Assembly (NCBI GenBank): GCA_946800325.1 | Contig: OX326960.1 | Location: forward strand, 20,044,393 to 20,108,392 | Length of the DNA: 64,000 nt | Reading direction: 5' to 3' | From: Luzula sylvatica | Lineage: Eukaryota > Streptophyta > Magnoliopsida > Poales > Juncaceae | Program-made: the position numbers and the translations under genes | Shown here: positions 23,065-35,190 of the stretch, piece by piece | Position numbering within the stretch: the first letter of the stretch is position 1 | Layout of the letters: every line of letters starts with the position of its first letter | The notes under the pieces: model-generated | Told to the model about the DNA's origin: nothing | Databases searched by the model: none | What the model saw: the letters and a program-made list of their open reading frames with translations, nothing else

Positions 23065-24569
23065 CTTGTTTGGATGGATAAGTATTTTATAGTTTAGTAT
23101 AGTATATTTGTAGGGATTAGGATGGTAAAATGGCCATTCCCAAAGAGTAAGGAAACTGATCCAAAAATATAATTACATGTTTGGATTGATTCTAGGAATA
23201 TGTCTTGAGGAATGAATGTCTAAATATTTCATTGATCATATTTACTTTTATAACCAAATATAGTTTCGAATACACAATTTCAAATACATAATTTTCTTCA
23301 TAAAATTGAGATTTAAATCAAAATAATAAAATTTAACAAATAGAAAATGTCACAATTACAGTTGTGTTTCTTCATCCCTCATTTCTATCTCACTATCCTT
23401 GCACCAATAATAGCATCAAATGTCTTCCCTTTTTTACTCGATTTTGTAGTATTTTTAGATTTTTCTAGACTGAAACAATAGAATCATATATGTTAGTCCA
23501 TCGCAAACAAGTCTTGCACTAATAGCAAAGTTTTTATCCATTCACACATTACGCATGTTCTTCTACATCGCGATTAGTGGAAGTGGTGGATTAGGACGCG
23601 ACAATCTCCCTTGTAATAAAAAAGTGAAATTCCTTGGTTTCTTATCTGAAAAATTGCAACAAAATTGATTAGTATTTGCTTTGAAAGAAACAAAATTTGA
23701 TCAAAACCAGAAAAGACTCGATCGAAACCAGAAACAAGATTCCATCGCAAACCATTCTTGCAATTTTGCAGTTCTTGACTGGATGACCTAATTCAGTCAA
23801 AATTGTCATATTCGACACAAGATTCCATCCAAACCAGACTATATTTGATAAAATGAAAGTGATTATAATTGATTCGAACAATTTTGCTTTAAATCTAACT
23901 ACAAACAAAAGAGGTAAAATACCTTATTTTCGTTGGAGAAATCAAAATAGAGAATGATCAAAATCAAACTCGAAAGTATGAATTGACTCTGTTTACACCT
24001 ATATACCAAAAATCGTGACTTGCATCTTAATTCATCCAAACAAATCAAAATTGGGATAGTTAAATTTCAATCCAGAGATTTTCATTGAACAAAATTTACC
24101 TCATCACTCTATGGACAAACAAGGGGTCAGCCTTCTTCTCCCTCACCTGTCTGATGATTCAGCATCTCAAGCTCGATTTTGACCTCCGTCTCTCTCGAGA
24201 AAGCAACAACAAAAACAGAAAAATATAGTTGTAATGGATCTCGTTAGAAAGAGAAAAACGAGATTAACAAAGAACATCTATCTGATCGGTGAAATAGTCG
24301 GTTAATCTCGTTGACAAGGAAACGAGATTTCTCGGTTTGTGCACAAGGGAGGAGTAAATACGGAGAGAGAAAAATTATTATTTTATTGCTATACCTAGAC
24401 GAAACTAGAAAAATCCATCCCTTTTCTATATAAAACTTCCTGCAATTTCCTTAACCCATAATTACTATCAATTCCTTAAATGACGATCCAAACATAGAAT
24501 AAGATTTTTCTAGTATTACTTTCCTAAACTGAATTTAACCTTTCAATTCCTATACATCCAAACAAGCCC
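23065..24569. mobile_element. PIF/Harbinger-type element, TSD TAA, non-coding
   Basis: Left end CTTGTTTGGATGG and right end CATCCAAACAAGCCC (inverted GGGCTTGTTTGGATG) are flanked by TAA at 23062-23064 and 24570-24572. The left end seems to lack the terminal GGG. The paralogue at 57229-57231 shows a single TAA between identical flanks, a perfect empty site. The 1505-bp interior has no frame resembling a transposase, so it is non-autonomous. Confidence 0.82.
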
Positions 24570-24975
24570 TAAATCATATTCCTGACAAAGATCCTACACA
24601 ATTTCACAAGGTTTACAATTTTAAATTTTTTTCTTTTACCTTTTTAGAATGAAATTTGGATGACACTAAAATTTTTTTTGTGTGACTTGGTTCATTCATT
24701 TTGTATGAATATTTTAGTGAATCGTCATTCATCTTCTATTATATAACTCTACTCGATGGGCGGGAAAACACAAAAACAAAAATAATAATTCTTATTGTTA
24801 TTTTTTGTTGGTATGCATCATGCATAGGTAATTTTATAGGATTAGTGAGTGAATAAATATTTGAAATATTGGAGGAGATTGAAAATGAAAATGCATTTTC
24901 ACTGTTAGTAATGATAAGAATAAGAATTTTAGAGTCATGAAAAATAATATGCACCCTGCTCAAATGATCCCGCAT
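24570..24975. repeat. Duplication D3, right part (partner 57229-57600)
   Basis: The AAATCATATTCCTGACAAAG flank and the following ~390 bp match the 57.2-57.6 kb region with scattered changes. No gene. Confidence 0.8.
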
Positions 24976-27020
24976 GCATCCCGCACAGTTATAAATGAAT
25001 AAATTGGTAAATTAAATTTGCAAATTAAAGAGGTACGTGTCATTTGGGGGTTTCTAACTACGGGATGCCTAATACCGTTGATAGAGTCATCGACTTAATA
25101 AAAGTTATGTTACACATAAGATTAGAGCACGATTAGATATGAGTTAGACAGGAATTAAGTAGGATTAGGTACGGATTTGTTATTATAAATATAATTTCCA
25201 TCGTAAATAAAAAAATAAAAAAAAACAATTGAATACAAGATTACTCTATTTACATTTCTTGTGTTCAAATCTGTTCCCATTGCTTCCTACTGACAGTTTC
25301 TCTCTCTTCTCCTCAATATTTCTACGAACAGTTTTGAAGACAATTGAATTAGAAATAACAATTATACAAAAACACAAAATTTGACGATTAAGACAAATTA
25401 AATCCAGATTGGACTGCACTTATGCTCAATTAATCCAAAGTATACGAATAATATTCTTTTCTTAATAACCTCACATTACTTTTTAATAAAACATGTATCA
25501 AAATTTGGCGAGCTAAGTTCTGCCTGTTGTAAAAGAATAATATTATTCGTGTAAAGGCCCTTGAAAAGGCCCATCAAAATCTAACCAAATTAGATTGTGT
25601 TGTGGATGGATCCCCATCAAAATTTCCAACGATGCAAAACAAAATAATAAGGCCCAAGTTATTAAACATAACAAAGTCGAAAGATCGCAAGCTTCTTCTT
25701 CTTCTCCTGACAGCTAGACTCACGTCTTTGTCCTTGAATCCTTCTTCTCCCGATTCTGGACTACCTCGGTCCTCGGAGTCACCTGGACGGGTGGACCACC
25801 TACGACTTGACTCGCCAGTCGTCTGGAGCATCTGCTTGGCTGAACCATGCACGTACGGCGAGAGGTAAGGGAGGAAAAACTAGCTTGGCTGAACCATGAA
25901 CCACGAACGGCTACAGACCCACCTCGGCTCAATCAAGAAAAGAATAAGGAAATTGATTTGTTCATTGCAATTTGAGAAGAAAATCGAAAGACATAATCCA
26001 ATAATTAAGCTTACAGCTTACATCTTGTTTGACATAAATTGATAATTGAAAGTGATTGGGAGTGATGTAGAAAAAGAAATAAGTTTTCTACTCGATTGTA
26101 GCAGTAGGTTTCCAAAATTCTACCAATGCGTTTATTATATCACATATTCAACTACTGCTTATTATTTTGCAAAAATTGAAGGTAACAAATGATAATTTAC
26201 ACCCAAATGAGAGAGAGAACAATTGGATAAGGAACTGAAGACCCTCGACGGAACTCCTGAGGGCATTAAGGTCATTGTGAATGATGATGATTTCATTCTT
26301 ATTATTCGATTAATTATTAACTATTTTTTTTAAGATTTGATGAATTATCATTTTGTTTTTAAACTGGAACTAATGGTGTCTCTCACATGAAGCTCGTATT
26401 ATTTCATGATTTCCCTTATGCTCCTTCTAAAGGTGCGCTTTTCCTCTCCTTTTATTGTCTTTTGACAGGACAATGCGCTATTTAGAGGAGATTAACGAGT
26501 TACTCGGATTCTTTCTTATTGTAGGGGTATATTTTGTAGGGGTATATATGATAATTTGTGAAACCAGTTCTAATGTACATCCAATCTTGTAATGAAGGTG
26601 ATTTTAATCCAAGTATCTGATGAATTTTATAATCCATGCCATTTTGTGATGCTTGGCAGATGAATTAAATTAGTATTTTGTAGTGCAATTATTTTATTGT
26701 TATGCCTCAATTTGAATTATTAGAATTTATCGCAGGTGCTTTGGTCAATTTTACAATTTAAGCTCTGTTAGTCCATTTTGCAATTTGACTTCAATTAATC
26801 ATCAGAGGCAATACAATATTAACTTAGAATACTCAAATAGGCATGCTTGATTTGGGCATTTTGATATGTATAGATTAGCTTAGGTTTTTTGAATTCAATT
26901 TTTGAATTCCACATTATCGTATTTGAAGTTTTTAACCTCAAAAGAGTGTATTCCATATGAAGTGCATAATTTTGTTACTTACAGGATTAGATGTGAAAAA
27001 AATAGACTAGTGCAATTAAT
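24976..27020. other. Single-copy-looking stretch with an exon-like GC patch at 25560-25930
   Basis: Mostly AT-rich. The patch at 25670-25880 is GC-richer and ends at GAGAG|GTAAGG, a good donor context, with open frames on both strands that I cannot place in a family. It might be a first exon of an unrecognised gene or a captured fragment. The rest shows nothing. Confidence 0.35.
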
Positions 27021-27270
27021 TTACTCAGGGATCGTTAGTGCTCTTTTTACTGATTAAATTGTTGTATATTAATATTACCTCTAATTAATTTAATATTCAC
27101 CAAATCAGCCATGTTTCGTGCAAATTAATTTAAACTGGGAGAATTCAATTTTAGAAATGGAGCTAGTTACTCAGGGATCGTTAGTGCTCTTTTTACTGAT
27201 TAAATTGTTGTATATTAATATTACCTCTAATTAATTTAATATTCACCAAATCAGCCATGTTTCGTGCAAT
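27021..27270. repeat. ~104-bp direct duplication, 146-bp offset
   Basis: TTACTCAGGGATCGTTAGTG through CATGTTTCGTGCAA occurs at 27021 and again at 27167, nearly identical, separated by about 42 bp. Confidence 0.9.
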
Positions 27271-27783
27271 TACCTCCTATATAAAAATTAATAATATAAT
27301 TAATGACTGCAGTTCATGTTCATCTCATAAATAAAAATGATTAATCTAATATTGTAAACATCATACATAATTTTAAAATAAAGAATCCAAAAATAAAATA
27401 AATAGTTACAAGAAAAAACTTGTAGAAAAATACAATGTTGTATGTTTCAAAATAGATCCATGATCACTAAAATAAATGACCTGAAAATATATTTAAAATG
27501 AGATTTGTTAGTTTGTTTCCTGTTTAAAATATAGGCCTTTGTAGATGTAGTTATGGCCTTATGGTTATGGGGGCTTTCAAAACGCACATCTAACTCAGCA
27601 TTACCATTCATTTCATTTCAATGTACAAACTTCTGAACGAGATACACACACAAATGACCATATAATAATAAGCACAGAAAATCCTCATCTTCCTGCAACA
27701 CGGTCACATCAGGTTCAAAAATCGGAACGTTGGATCCTGCGCCTCCTCCTTATATTCTCTCCAGAACTTCTTCTTGTCAGATT

Positions 27784-27786
<3 letters not shown>

Positions 27787-27818
<32 letters not shown>
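27787..27818. repeat. (CT)n microsatellite
   Basis: An uninterrupted CT run of about 32 bases. The surrounding 27300-27960 shows no gene. Confidence 0.9.
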
Positions 27819-27820
<2 letters not shown>

Positions 27821-27960
27821 GCCATGCCGCAATGGCATTCAACAACTAAAAAACTTATACTCGGATTGAATCAGCTATTCTTTGTTTTTTCTTGTTTTTT
27901 GTTCTTCATCATGTACATAGATCATCTTTCTCTCTAAAAAAATTAAAAAAATAAATAAAA

Positions 27961-28068
27961 ATCGGCCACTCGGCAGCGATATATCCGGCCGAAACTCGGC
28001 TCGGGCCAGACCGAGTCCGACTTGACTAGGCCGAGTTTTTTTTTTACTCGGCCGATATTTCGAACCAT
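27961..28068. repeat. Short GC-rich inverted-repeat element
   Basis: ATCGGCC-ACTCGGC at the left mirrors GCCGAGT...ACTCGGCCGAT at the right around about 100 bp of CTCGG-rich DNA. It resembles a small MITE, but I could not define a TSD. Confidence 0.4.
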
Positions 28069-28335
28069 GATTATAAATTCTAAAAAAATTGTATTTCATG
28101 TTTGGTGGTTATTTAGAGTGCAGAATTTTGAGTGAGAACTAGATTATAAATTCCAAAAAAATTGTATTTCATGTTTGGTGGTTATTTAGAGTGCAGAATT
28201 TTGAGTGAGAACTTGATTATAAATTCCAGCAAAACTGTATTTCATAGTTGGTGGTTATTTAGAGTGCAAGATTTTTGAGTGAGAATTTGATTATAAATTC
28301 TAACAAAATTGTATTTCATGTTTGGCAGTCAAGTT
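28069..28335. repeat. 73-bp tandem repeat, ~4 units
   Basis: GATTATAAATTCCA, GTATTTCATG, GGTGGTTATTTAGAGTGC and AATTTTGAGTGAGAA recur with phase marks at 28071, 28144, 28217 and 28291. The same unit family is expanded at 63000-63490. Confidence 0.88.
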
Positions 28336-29305
28336 AGAGGGGAACTACAATTTGTAGTCCCATCATGCCTTGTTTAGCCTCTCTCCATTTCGTGTATGTC
28401 TTTGTTTTTTCCGGCCTCATAGTCATATTGCCTCTCAATTATTAGATTCAAATATTTTATAATCTTATTGCATTCACATAAAATAAAAATCAGGGATAAA
28501 CAAATTATAATTTTGAATATAATGCGATTAAAATATTTTGATAATAATAATTATCATTATAATAGTAATAATAATATTCTAATAATTTTATAATAATAAT
28601 ATCGTATAGTAATTATATCATAATTATAATATTCATAAAGTTATATTGTAATTTATATAATATTGTATACTACTAATAATTACATAATATAATATTTATA
28701 TTATAATTAATATAATCATAAATATATATTAGAATTATTATAATAATATAATAATAATAATGTAATATTACTAATATATTAAAGTGGGGTAGAATATTAT
28801 ATTAATAATTATTAAATCTATATGATTAATATAATATTATATATTACTATATGAACAAAATACGATTTTATAAGAATATAACAATGCATTAATATTATAT
28901 TATTATAATAATATATTATATGTATAATTATACTATTATACTATTAGTATTATTATTATTTTTTTTTTTATTTTATGATATTATTATAAATTATTATTGT
29001 TATATAACAATACATTTAAAATTATTATAATAATGTCAAAGTACATTTAATATTATCACAATAACATATATAATGTTGTAGTAATTATATGAATATAATA
29101 ATTATAATTTAATAATTTATTATTATTATATAATTTATTGTCACAATAATAAATTTCATAATTTTTTTAAACAACTAAACAAAAAATTATACATTCTAAC
29201 ATATTATAATTTGGACATCCAAACAAACTATAAAATTATTAACTCTTTTAACCTTTTTTTTCTCCTCCACCTTCCATTCTACTAATTTCCCTTGCCAAAC
29301 GGGCC
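28336..29305. mobile_element. AT-rich Harbinger-MITE-like body and right end (D4 partner 63490-64000)
   Basis: After the tandem repeats, ATAATAATTAT-type DNA runs to a right end CTTGCCAAACGGGCC at 29305, followed by TTA. The end matches the 19400-21151 family. The left terminus is not intact here, but the partner at 62984 shows GGGGTTATTTGGAGTGC preceded by TTA. No coding. Confidence 0.6.
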
Positions 29306-29779
29306 TTAAAGGAAGTGGGAAAAGGAGGATATAAATTACAACTAGACTTGAAATATCAAGGCCATTATTTATTATTTATTAGAGCAAAACAAATTTAAAT
29401 ATCCTTGGGTCTTGATATTTGTAAGGTAGTATTTTTCATTTCACTATGATTCAAAATTAATCACATCTCAATATAGATGAAATGGGCTTTTAATCAGCCC
29501 AAAATTGAAAATAAGAATGAAACATGTGGGGAACATATTATTTCACAAAAAGAAATATATGAACTGGCACAATAAGTTAATGAATTGAAAATTGATCATG
29601 CATATTATGGCATTTAGTTGTGTGTATTTTGAAAGTGTTGATTATATTGACATATCGTGCATGTCTTATCGAATAAATTTATCATTCGGTGCTGCACTGC
29701 TTTCTCGATGTTATTTGATAATCTTATCTGAATAATCACGATAAAAAATATACAATAATTTTAGATGTTCTCATGACAT
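29306..29779. other. Short intergenic spacer, no gene seen
   Basis: 29340-29480 resembles 48855-48990 and 50510-50600 (TTGAAATATCAAGGCCATTA). Nothing coding. Confidence 0.6.
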
Positions 29780-30228
29780 TAGGGATGTCAACGGGGCGGG
29801 TCGGGTTCGGGTAAGCCTTCCCCATACCCGAACCCGAAATTTCGGGTATTACCTGAACCCGAACTAAAAATACCCGCGGGTACAAAATTGTACCCGAACC
29901 CGCGGGTAACTCGTTACCCGCGGGTATACCCGTTACCCGAAATCGCCAGCAGCGAGAAGAAGCGTCGTCCACAGGAACAGCGTCGTCCACAGGAGCAACG
30001 TCAGCGTCGTCGTCCACGCCAGGAGCAGCGTAGTCGTCGTCCATGCCAGGAGCAGCGGCGTCGTCGTCCACCTAGGGTTTGCAGCGGCCAGCAGCGTCGT
30101 CGTCCACCTAGGGTTTGCAGCGGCCAGCGGCGTCGTCGTCCACCGTCGTCGTCCACTTGCAGGAGGTCGAAGGAGGCGTCGTCGTCCACCGTTGACGAGC
30201 TTCGTTCGTCGTCCACCATTAAACTTTT

Positions 30229-30277
<49 letters not shown>

Positions 30278-30544
30278 GTGGGGTGTGTCTGAGAGAAGAG
30301 AGAGAGAGAGAGAGAGAGGGGACTCGAGAGATGGGTAATGGACTAATGGGTTGAAGTTTTCGGGTACGGTTTCGGGTTATCCGCGGGGCGGGTAGAACCC
30401 GACCCGAACCCGACCCGAACCCGAACCGGATATTTTATTTTTGGGTATTACCCGACCCGCGGGTATTTTTTTCGGGTATTACCCGTTCCGTTCGGGTCGG
30501 GTACCCGCGGGTTCGGGTTTCTACCCGGCCCATTGACATCCCTA
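29780..30544. mobile_element. hAT non-autonomous element, TSD CATGACAT
   Basis: TIRs TAGGGATGTCAACGGG and CCCATTGACATCCCTA. The 8-bp duplication CATGACAT lies at 29772-29779 and 30545-30552. Subterminal regions are packed with CGGGTA/TACCCG motifs in both orientations. The centre has CGTCGTCCAC repeats and a (GA)n tract. The long Arg- or Asp-rich frames over it come from these repeats. There is no transposase, so it would need one supplied in trans. Confidence 0.9.
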
Positions 30545-30875
30545 CATGACATATCATCTACAACAATACAATATATAAATTACTTATACGAACTCTCTAC
30601 TATATTTACAAACAATAAAAGTGTAGTAAATTAGTAATTATTAAACATTAATTAATTATATTCATGTGGATTCCCCCTGTGTAGGTTATAGAGTCATTTT
30701 CGATTTTTCTTAGCATACTATATCTAAATAGGCAGTTTAATGATTTTTCATTTTAATGAACTTTAGAACCGCGGCAACTCGCTGTGGTTCCTTAAAAAAA
30801 AAACATTAATTACATAGCTACTAAAAAATAAAAAATAAACACAATATTACAAACACACTCTCACTTTAATTATAA

Positions 30876-31570
30876 CTAGCTTTATCCCCGCGCAATTGTG
30901 CGGGATGTTTTTTATATAATTATTTAAATAGAATTAACACGTGTGCGAATTAACGCGCATGCGTTTGAACTAAATTAATCTAATCATGACATATTTGCAA
31001 ATATCATGATGTCAATAGATGCATAAGGTTCATGAAATTAGTCTATCACGGATATTTATTTCTAGTATAATTTGTTCAGGTGCTTCTAAAATCGATTAAT
31101 ATTATCATGACATATTCGCAACTTTTAATATTTATGTAAAATAGGAAAAAAAGACCAAATGTAAAAAATGTAAAATAAGAAAAAGGATAAAAATGTAAAA
31201 ATGGACCGAAATGTAAACAAAAAAGGACCAAAATATAAATTAAAACAAAAAATGACCAAAATATAAAAAATGACCAAAATGTAAAATAAGAAAAAGGATC
31301 AAAATGTAAAAAAGGACCAAAATATAAATAAAAAGGACCAAAATGTAAAATAAAAAAGGATCGAAATGTAAAAAAGGACCGTAATGTAATTTAAAAATGA
31401 CCAAAATATAAATAAAAAGGACCAAAATGTAAATTTTAAAACTAAAAAGGACCAAAATGTAAATTAAAAAGACCAAAATGTAAATTAAAAAAATATTTTT
31501 TTTTACACAAAAGCCTTTGATGACGTGGAGGTCTAGAATTGTAAGAAATTTCTTAACTTTATACATAAGA
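30876..31570 (-). mobile_element. Candidate non-autonomous Helitron
   Basis: On the minus strand the 3' end shows an 18-nt GC-rich hairpin (CCCGCACAATTGCGCGGG, about 30888-30905), then eight bases, then CTAG at 30879-30876 followed by a host T. These are the Helitron 3' features. A plausible 5' end TCTTATGTATAAAG starts at 31570 after a host A. There is no RepHel coding. The 5' end is the weaker call. Confidence 0.45.
31140..31495. repeat. ~20-bp tandem repeat (AAAAAGGACCAAAATGTAAA)
   Basis: More than a dozen variants of AAAAAGGACCAAAATGTAAA lie head to tail inside the candidate Helitron. Their reverse complement accounts for the Tyr/Leu/Ile/Phe-rich open frame at 31240-31680. Confidence 0.85.
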
Positions 31571-32192
31571 TATAATTTCAAGAAATTTTTTAAAAACAAG
31601 AAGAAATAGATCTGTGATGTAGACTCATTAGGAAAACAAAGACCGGTCGAGTAACTCTCGAGCATTTCAGGATTTTTCATCTATGGAATGTGCGCACATT
31701 TTCTAAAATAAAAAATATTTAGTTTTTAATATATTTTTTTTATGTTCCATGTAAAATATATTATTTTGAATATCCCATAGAGGGAAATGGATGGTTTGTC
31801 ATATTTCCCATTTAGCAAGTGAATTCCATTACCTTGACATTCTAGACACAAAATCATTGAAATTTGATTTTTAAAATCTAATTTCTAGGTTTTGTCCTCT
31901 ATGACTTTTAGAAATATTAATCTTGTCACTAATTAAACACCGCCCTCATTTCAATTTGTAATCAATAAAGTTAGGCACCACTCTATCTTGACCCCGCACC
32001 CACCCCGCGCACTGACGTGGCGCACTCGCACATGCCACGTCAGCCAAAAAATCCATGTCAAAACATCACCATTAATTCATTAATACCCGAATCCGATAAG
32101 AAAACAGGACCCGTATGGAAGCTAATCTAGGAAATACTTCTTTTTCTAGCGATTTATTTCCCTCTACTCCTCCTCTCTCCTGTCGTCTGGAT

Positions 32193-32719
32193 TAGGGATG
32201 TCAATGGGCCGGGTAGAAACCCGAACCCGCGGGTACCCGACCCGAACGGGGCGGGTAATACCCGAAAAAAATACCCGCGGGTCGGGTAATACCCGAAAAC
32301 AAAATACCCGGTTCGGGTTCGGGTCAGGTTCGGGCGGAGTACTACCCGCCCCGCGGGTAACCCGAACCCGTACCCGAAAATTAAACCCTACACATCTACA
32401 GCCGCCGCCAAAGTCGTCTCCTTCAGTCCTCCTCGTCTCCTTCGCCAATCGCCAGAGTCTTCTCCTTCTCCTCGTCTGAGTCGTCTCCACGTCGCCACGT
32501 CGTCGCCATCTCTACTACGTCCTACGACGACAACTCCAGCGTCGCCACGTCGCCACGTCGCCAGCTTCGCCACGTCGCCAGCGTCGCGAGAGGCAAACCC
32601 TTCACGCGTCGCGACTCGCCACGTCGCCAGCGGTCTCTTCACGTCGCCACTTCTCGCTCTTTCTCCTCCAGCCGCGACTCTCCTACTTCTCTCCTTCCTC
32701 ATCTCCTTCTCGCTCACTT

Positions 32720-32771
<52 letters not shown>

Positions 32772-32913
32772 CGGGTAACGGGTAAACCCGCGGGTATACC
32801 CGTTACCCGCGGGTTCGGGTTCGGGTATGAAATTTTACCCGCGGGTATTTTGGGTTCGGGTTCGGGTATGGGGGAGGCATACCCGAACCCGACCCGCCCC
32901 GTTGACATCCCTA
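32193..32913. mobile_element. hAT non-autonomous element, TSD GTCTGGAT
   Basis: TIRs TAGGGATGTCAATGGG and CCCGTTGACATCCCTA. GTCTGGAT is at 32185-32192 and 32914-32921. Subterminal CGGGTACCCG-type arrays, a CGTCGCCACGTCGCC core and a (CT)n tract make up the element. It is nearly identical to its neighbour at 32980-33754, and the two lie 66 bp apart. Confidence 0.92.
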
Positions 32914-32979
32914 GTCTGGATCTTCTTTTTCGTTTCTCATTTTCTCTTGCACGTCGCAAAGACCTCCTCACCAGTCGCC

Positions 32980-33519
32980 TAGGGATGTCAATGGGCCGGG
33001 TAGAAAACCGAACCCGCGGGTACCCGACCCGAACGGGGCGGGTAATACCCGAAAAAAATACCCGCGGTCGGGTAATACCCGAAAACAAAATACCCGGTTC
33101 GGGTTCGGGTCGGGTTCGGGCGGAGTACTACCCGCCCCGCGGGTAACCCGAACCCGTACCCGAAAATTAAACCCTACACATCTACAGCCGCCGCCAAAGT
33201 CGTCTCCTTCAGTCCTCCTCGTCTCCTTCGCCAATCGCCAGAGTCTTCTCCTTCTCCTCGTCTGAGTCGTCTCCACGTCGCCACGTCGTCGCCATCTCTA
33301 TTACCTCCTACGACGACGACTCCAGCGTCGCCACGTCACCACGTCGCCAGCTTCGCCACGTCGCCAGCGTCGCGAGAGGCAAACCCTTCACGCGTCGCGA
33401 CTCGCCACGTCGCCAGCGGTCTCTTCACGTCGCCACTTCTCGCTCTTTCTCCTCCAGCCGCGACTCTCCTACTTCTCTCCTTCCTCATCTCCTTCTCGCT
33501 CACTTGATCTCTCGGCAGA

Positions 33520-33587
<68 letters not shown>

Positions 33588-33754
33588 CGGGTAACGGGTA
33601 AACCCGCGGGTATACCCGTTACCCGCGGGTTCGGGTTCGGGTATGAAATTTTACCCGCGGGTATTTTGGGTTCGGGTTCGGGTAATACCCGAAAATTCGG
33701 GTTCGGGTATGGGGGAGGCATACCCGAATCCGACCCGCCCCGTTGACATCCCTA
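32980..33754. mobile_element. hAT non-autonomous element, TSD CAGTCGCC, twin of the previous one
   Basis: Same TIRs and order of internal blocks as 32193-32913. CAGTCGCC is duplicated at 32972-32979 and 33755-33762. It differs by a longer (CT)n tract and about 25 extra bases of CGGGTAATACCCG near the right end. Its own TSD shows a separate insertion, not a tandem duplication of the neighbour. Confidence 0.92.
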
Positions 33755-33962
33755 CAGTCGCCTCACCCTAGGAAGATAAATCTGAAGTTTTTGTGTTGCT
33801 TGTTCGCTCCTCATACATGTACTGGTCACTCTGTTTTTTATTTTATGTACAAATACTCTGTTTTTGTTTTTATTTGTTATCTAAAAATTTTTATAACTGA
33901 AATTTCAAATAAACATGTATTATAACGAAAATATTGGAAGGAATTGTAGACAAGATTCGTAG

Positions 33963-34148
33963 GAAGAAGATGAAGAAAATAGTGCACTCCTTGAATGGCT
34001 AATTTTATCTCGCATCGGCGACAAGTCCAAAGTCGTCTCAATCCCGAAAGTGATAAATCCAGTAATGCCATTCGCATCCACGGTGATCGAAGATCTTGTT
34101 GGTGAAGAGAAACCATTCCTATTTGCACAAAAAAATGCATTTTCCTGA
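33963..34148 (+). other. Exon-like open frame inside the MULE-like element
   Basis: Directly after GATTCGTAG, an acceptor-like context, 61 codons stay open: EEDEENSALLEWLILSR, then KSKVVSIPKVINPVMPF, then EDLVGEEKPFLFA and a stop. Composition is protein-like, unlike the surrounding DNA. I do not recognise it; a captured host exon is my best guess. Confidence 0.3.
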
Positions 34149-35190
34149 AATTCGAAGACAATAAAGTCATCAAACCTACATTAATATGAATAATATAAGT
34201 TGTATAATATCTCTTTTGTTTCTGACCTTTGTTAAAATCAGCTGAAATTCGAGCTAACGATTCCTCTTCAACATACAAAATTGAAAACCATGCATATTTG
34301 AGAAAAATTTAAAATCAGGAAGAACAAAACCTTGTGAGCAAGATCGAAAAGCTAATAGATCATTGAATATAATATACCCCTCTGAAATAGAAAATGATTA
34401 ATCTTTTCTCTTATCGCGACATTCTACAACAGCCAGAAAGAATTCGAAATATCTAACATACCCCTATGAAACGTGAAATATCATGAATAATCATGCAAAA
34501 TTAAGAAATATCATCAATAAACCATACTGGAATACGTTTGTTACAAATTACAAAATCGAAACTAGAAATTGAACGAAAAATTGAGGAAAAATGAAGCTAC
34601 AGATCATTGAATATAAGATAGTAATTGAATTTGATTCTTATCATTTTTGGAGGAAAGTGAACTTGATGAAAATGAGATAGCAACCCAAAAACTCAACAAA
34701 AATTGCTCGTCTTCTTTTCGATCGCTCCTTCTTGAAGAGAACCGACAATAAGTCAGGATTCCCATCTGTGTTGGCCAGATCTCCTCTACTTCCAATCTGC
34801 CGGCGATGTCTCATCTTTTTCGCTTTCGACCTCGCCCATTGTTGGCTCCATAACCGAAGGGAGCGAGAAGGTGTGCAGATTATATGCTCAGTGGCAGGAG
34901 AGCCCCTGCCTGCTCTCAGTGCCGCCGCTTCCTCCGCTCAGTGCCGTCCTTGCCTGCGCTCGAGAAAGGAACCAAAGAGAAATAAGCGACAAGAAAAAGG
35001 GATGAGAGTGAGCGTGGAAGAGAAGGGATGAGATTGTTTCTCTTATCGGATTCGGGTATTAGTGGATTTAGGGTGATGTTTTGAAATGGATTTTTGGGCT
35101 GACGTGGCAGGTGCGCGTTCGCCACGCCAGCGTGCGGGGTGGGTGCGGGGTTAAAAGAGCGTGGTGTGTAACTTTATTGATTTGCAATTA

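Larger units (their letters stand above)
31953..35190. mobile_element. 3.2-kb MULE-like element with ~150-bp inverted repeats, hosting two hATs
   Basis: 31953-32104 and 35038-35190 are inverted copies sharing ATCAATAAAGTTA, ACCCCGCACCCACCCCGC, TGACGTGGC, AAACATCACC and ATACCCGAATCCGATAAG in mirror order. TIRs this long fit Mutator-like elements; I could not settle the 9-bp TSD. The interior (without the hATs) has leader-like CT-rich text near 32160-32980, an exon-like frame at 33963-34148 and GC-rich text at 34730-35030. It may be a Pack-MULE with an unidentified gene piece. Confidence 0.65.
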
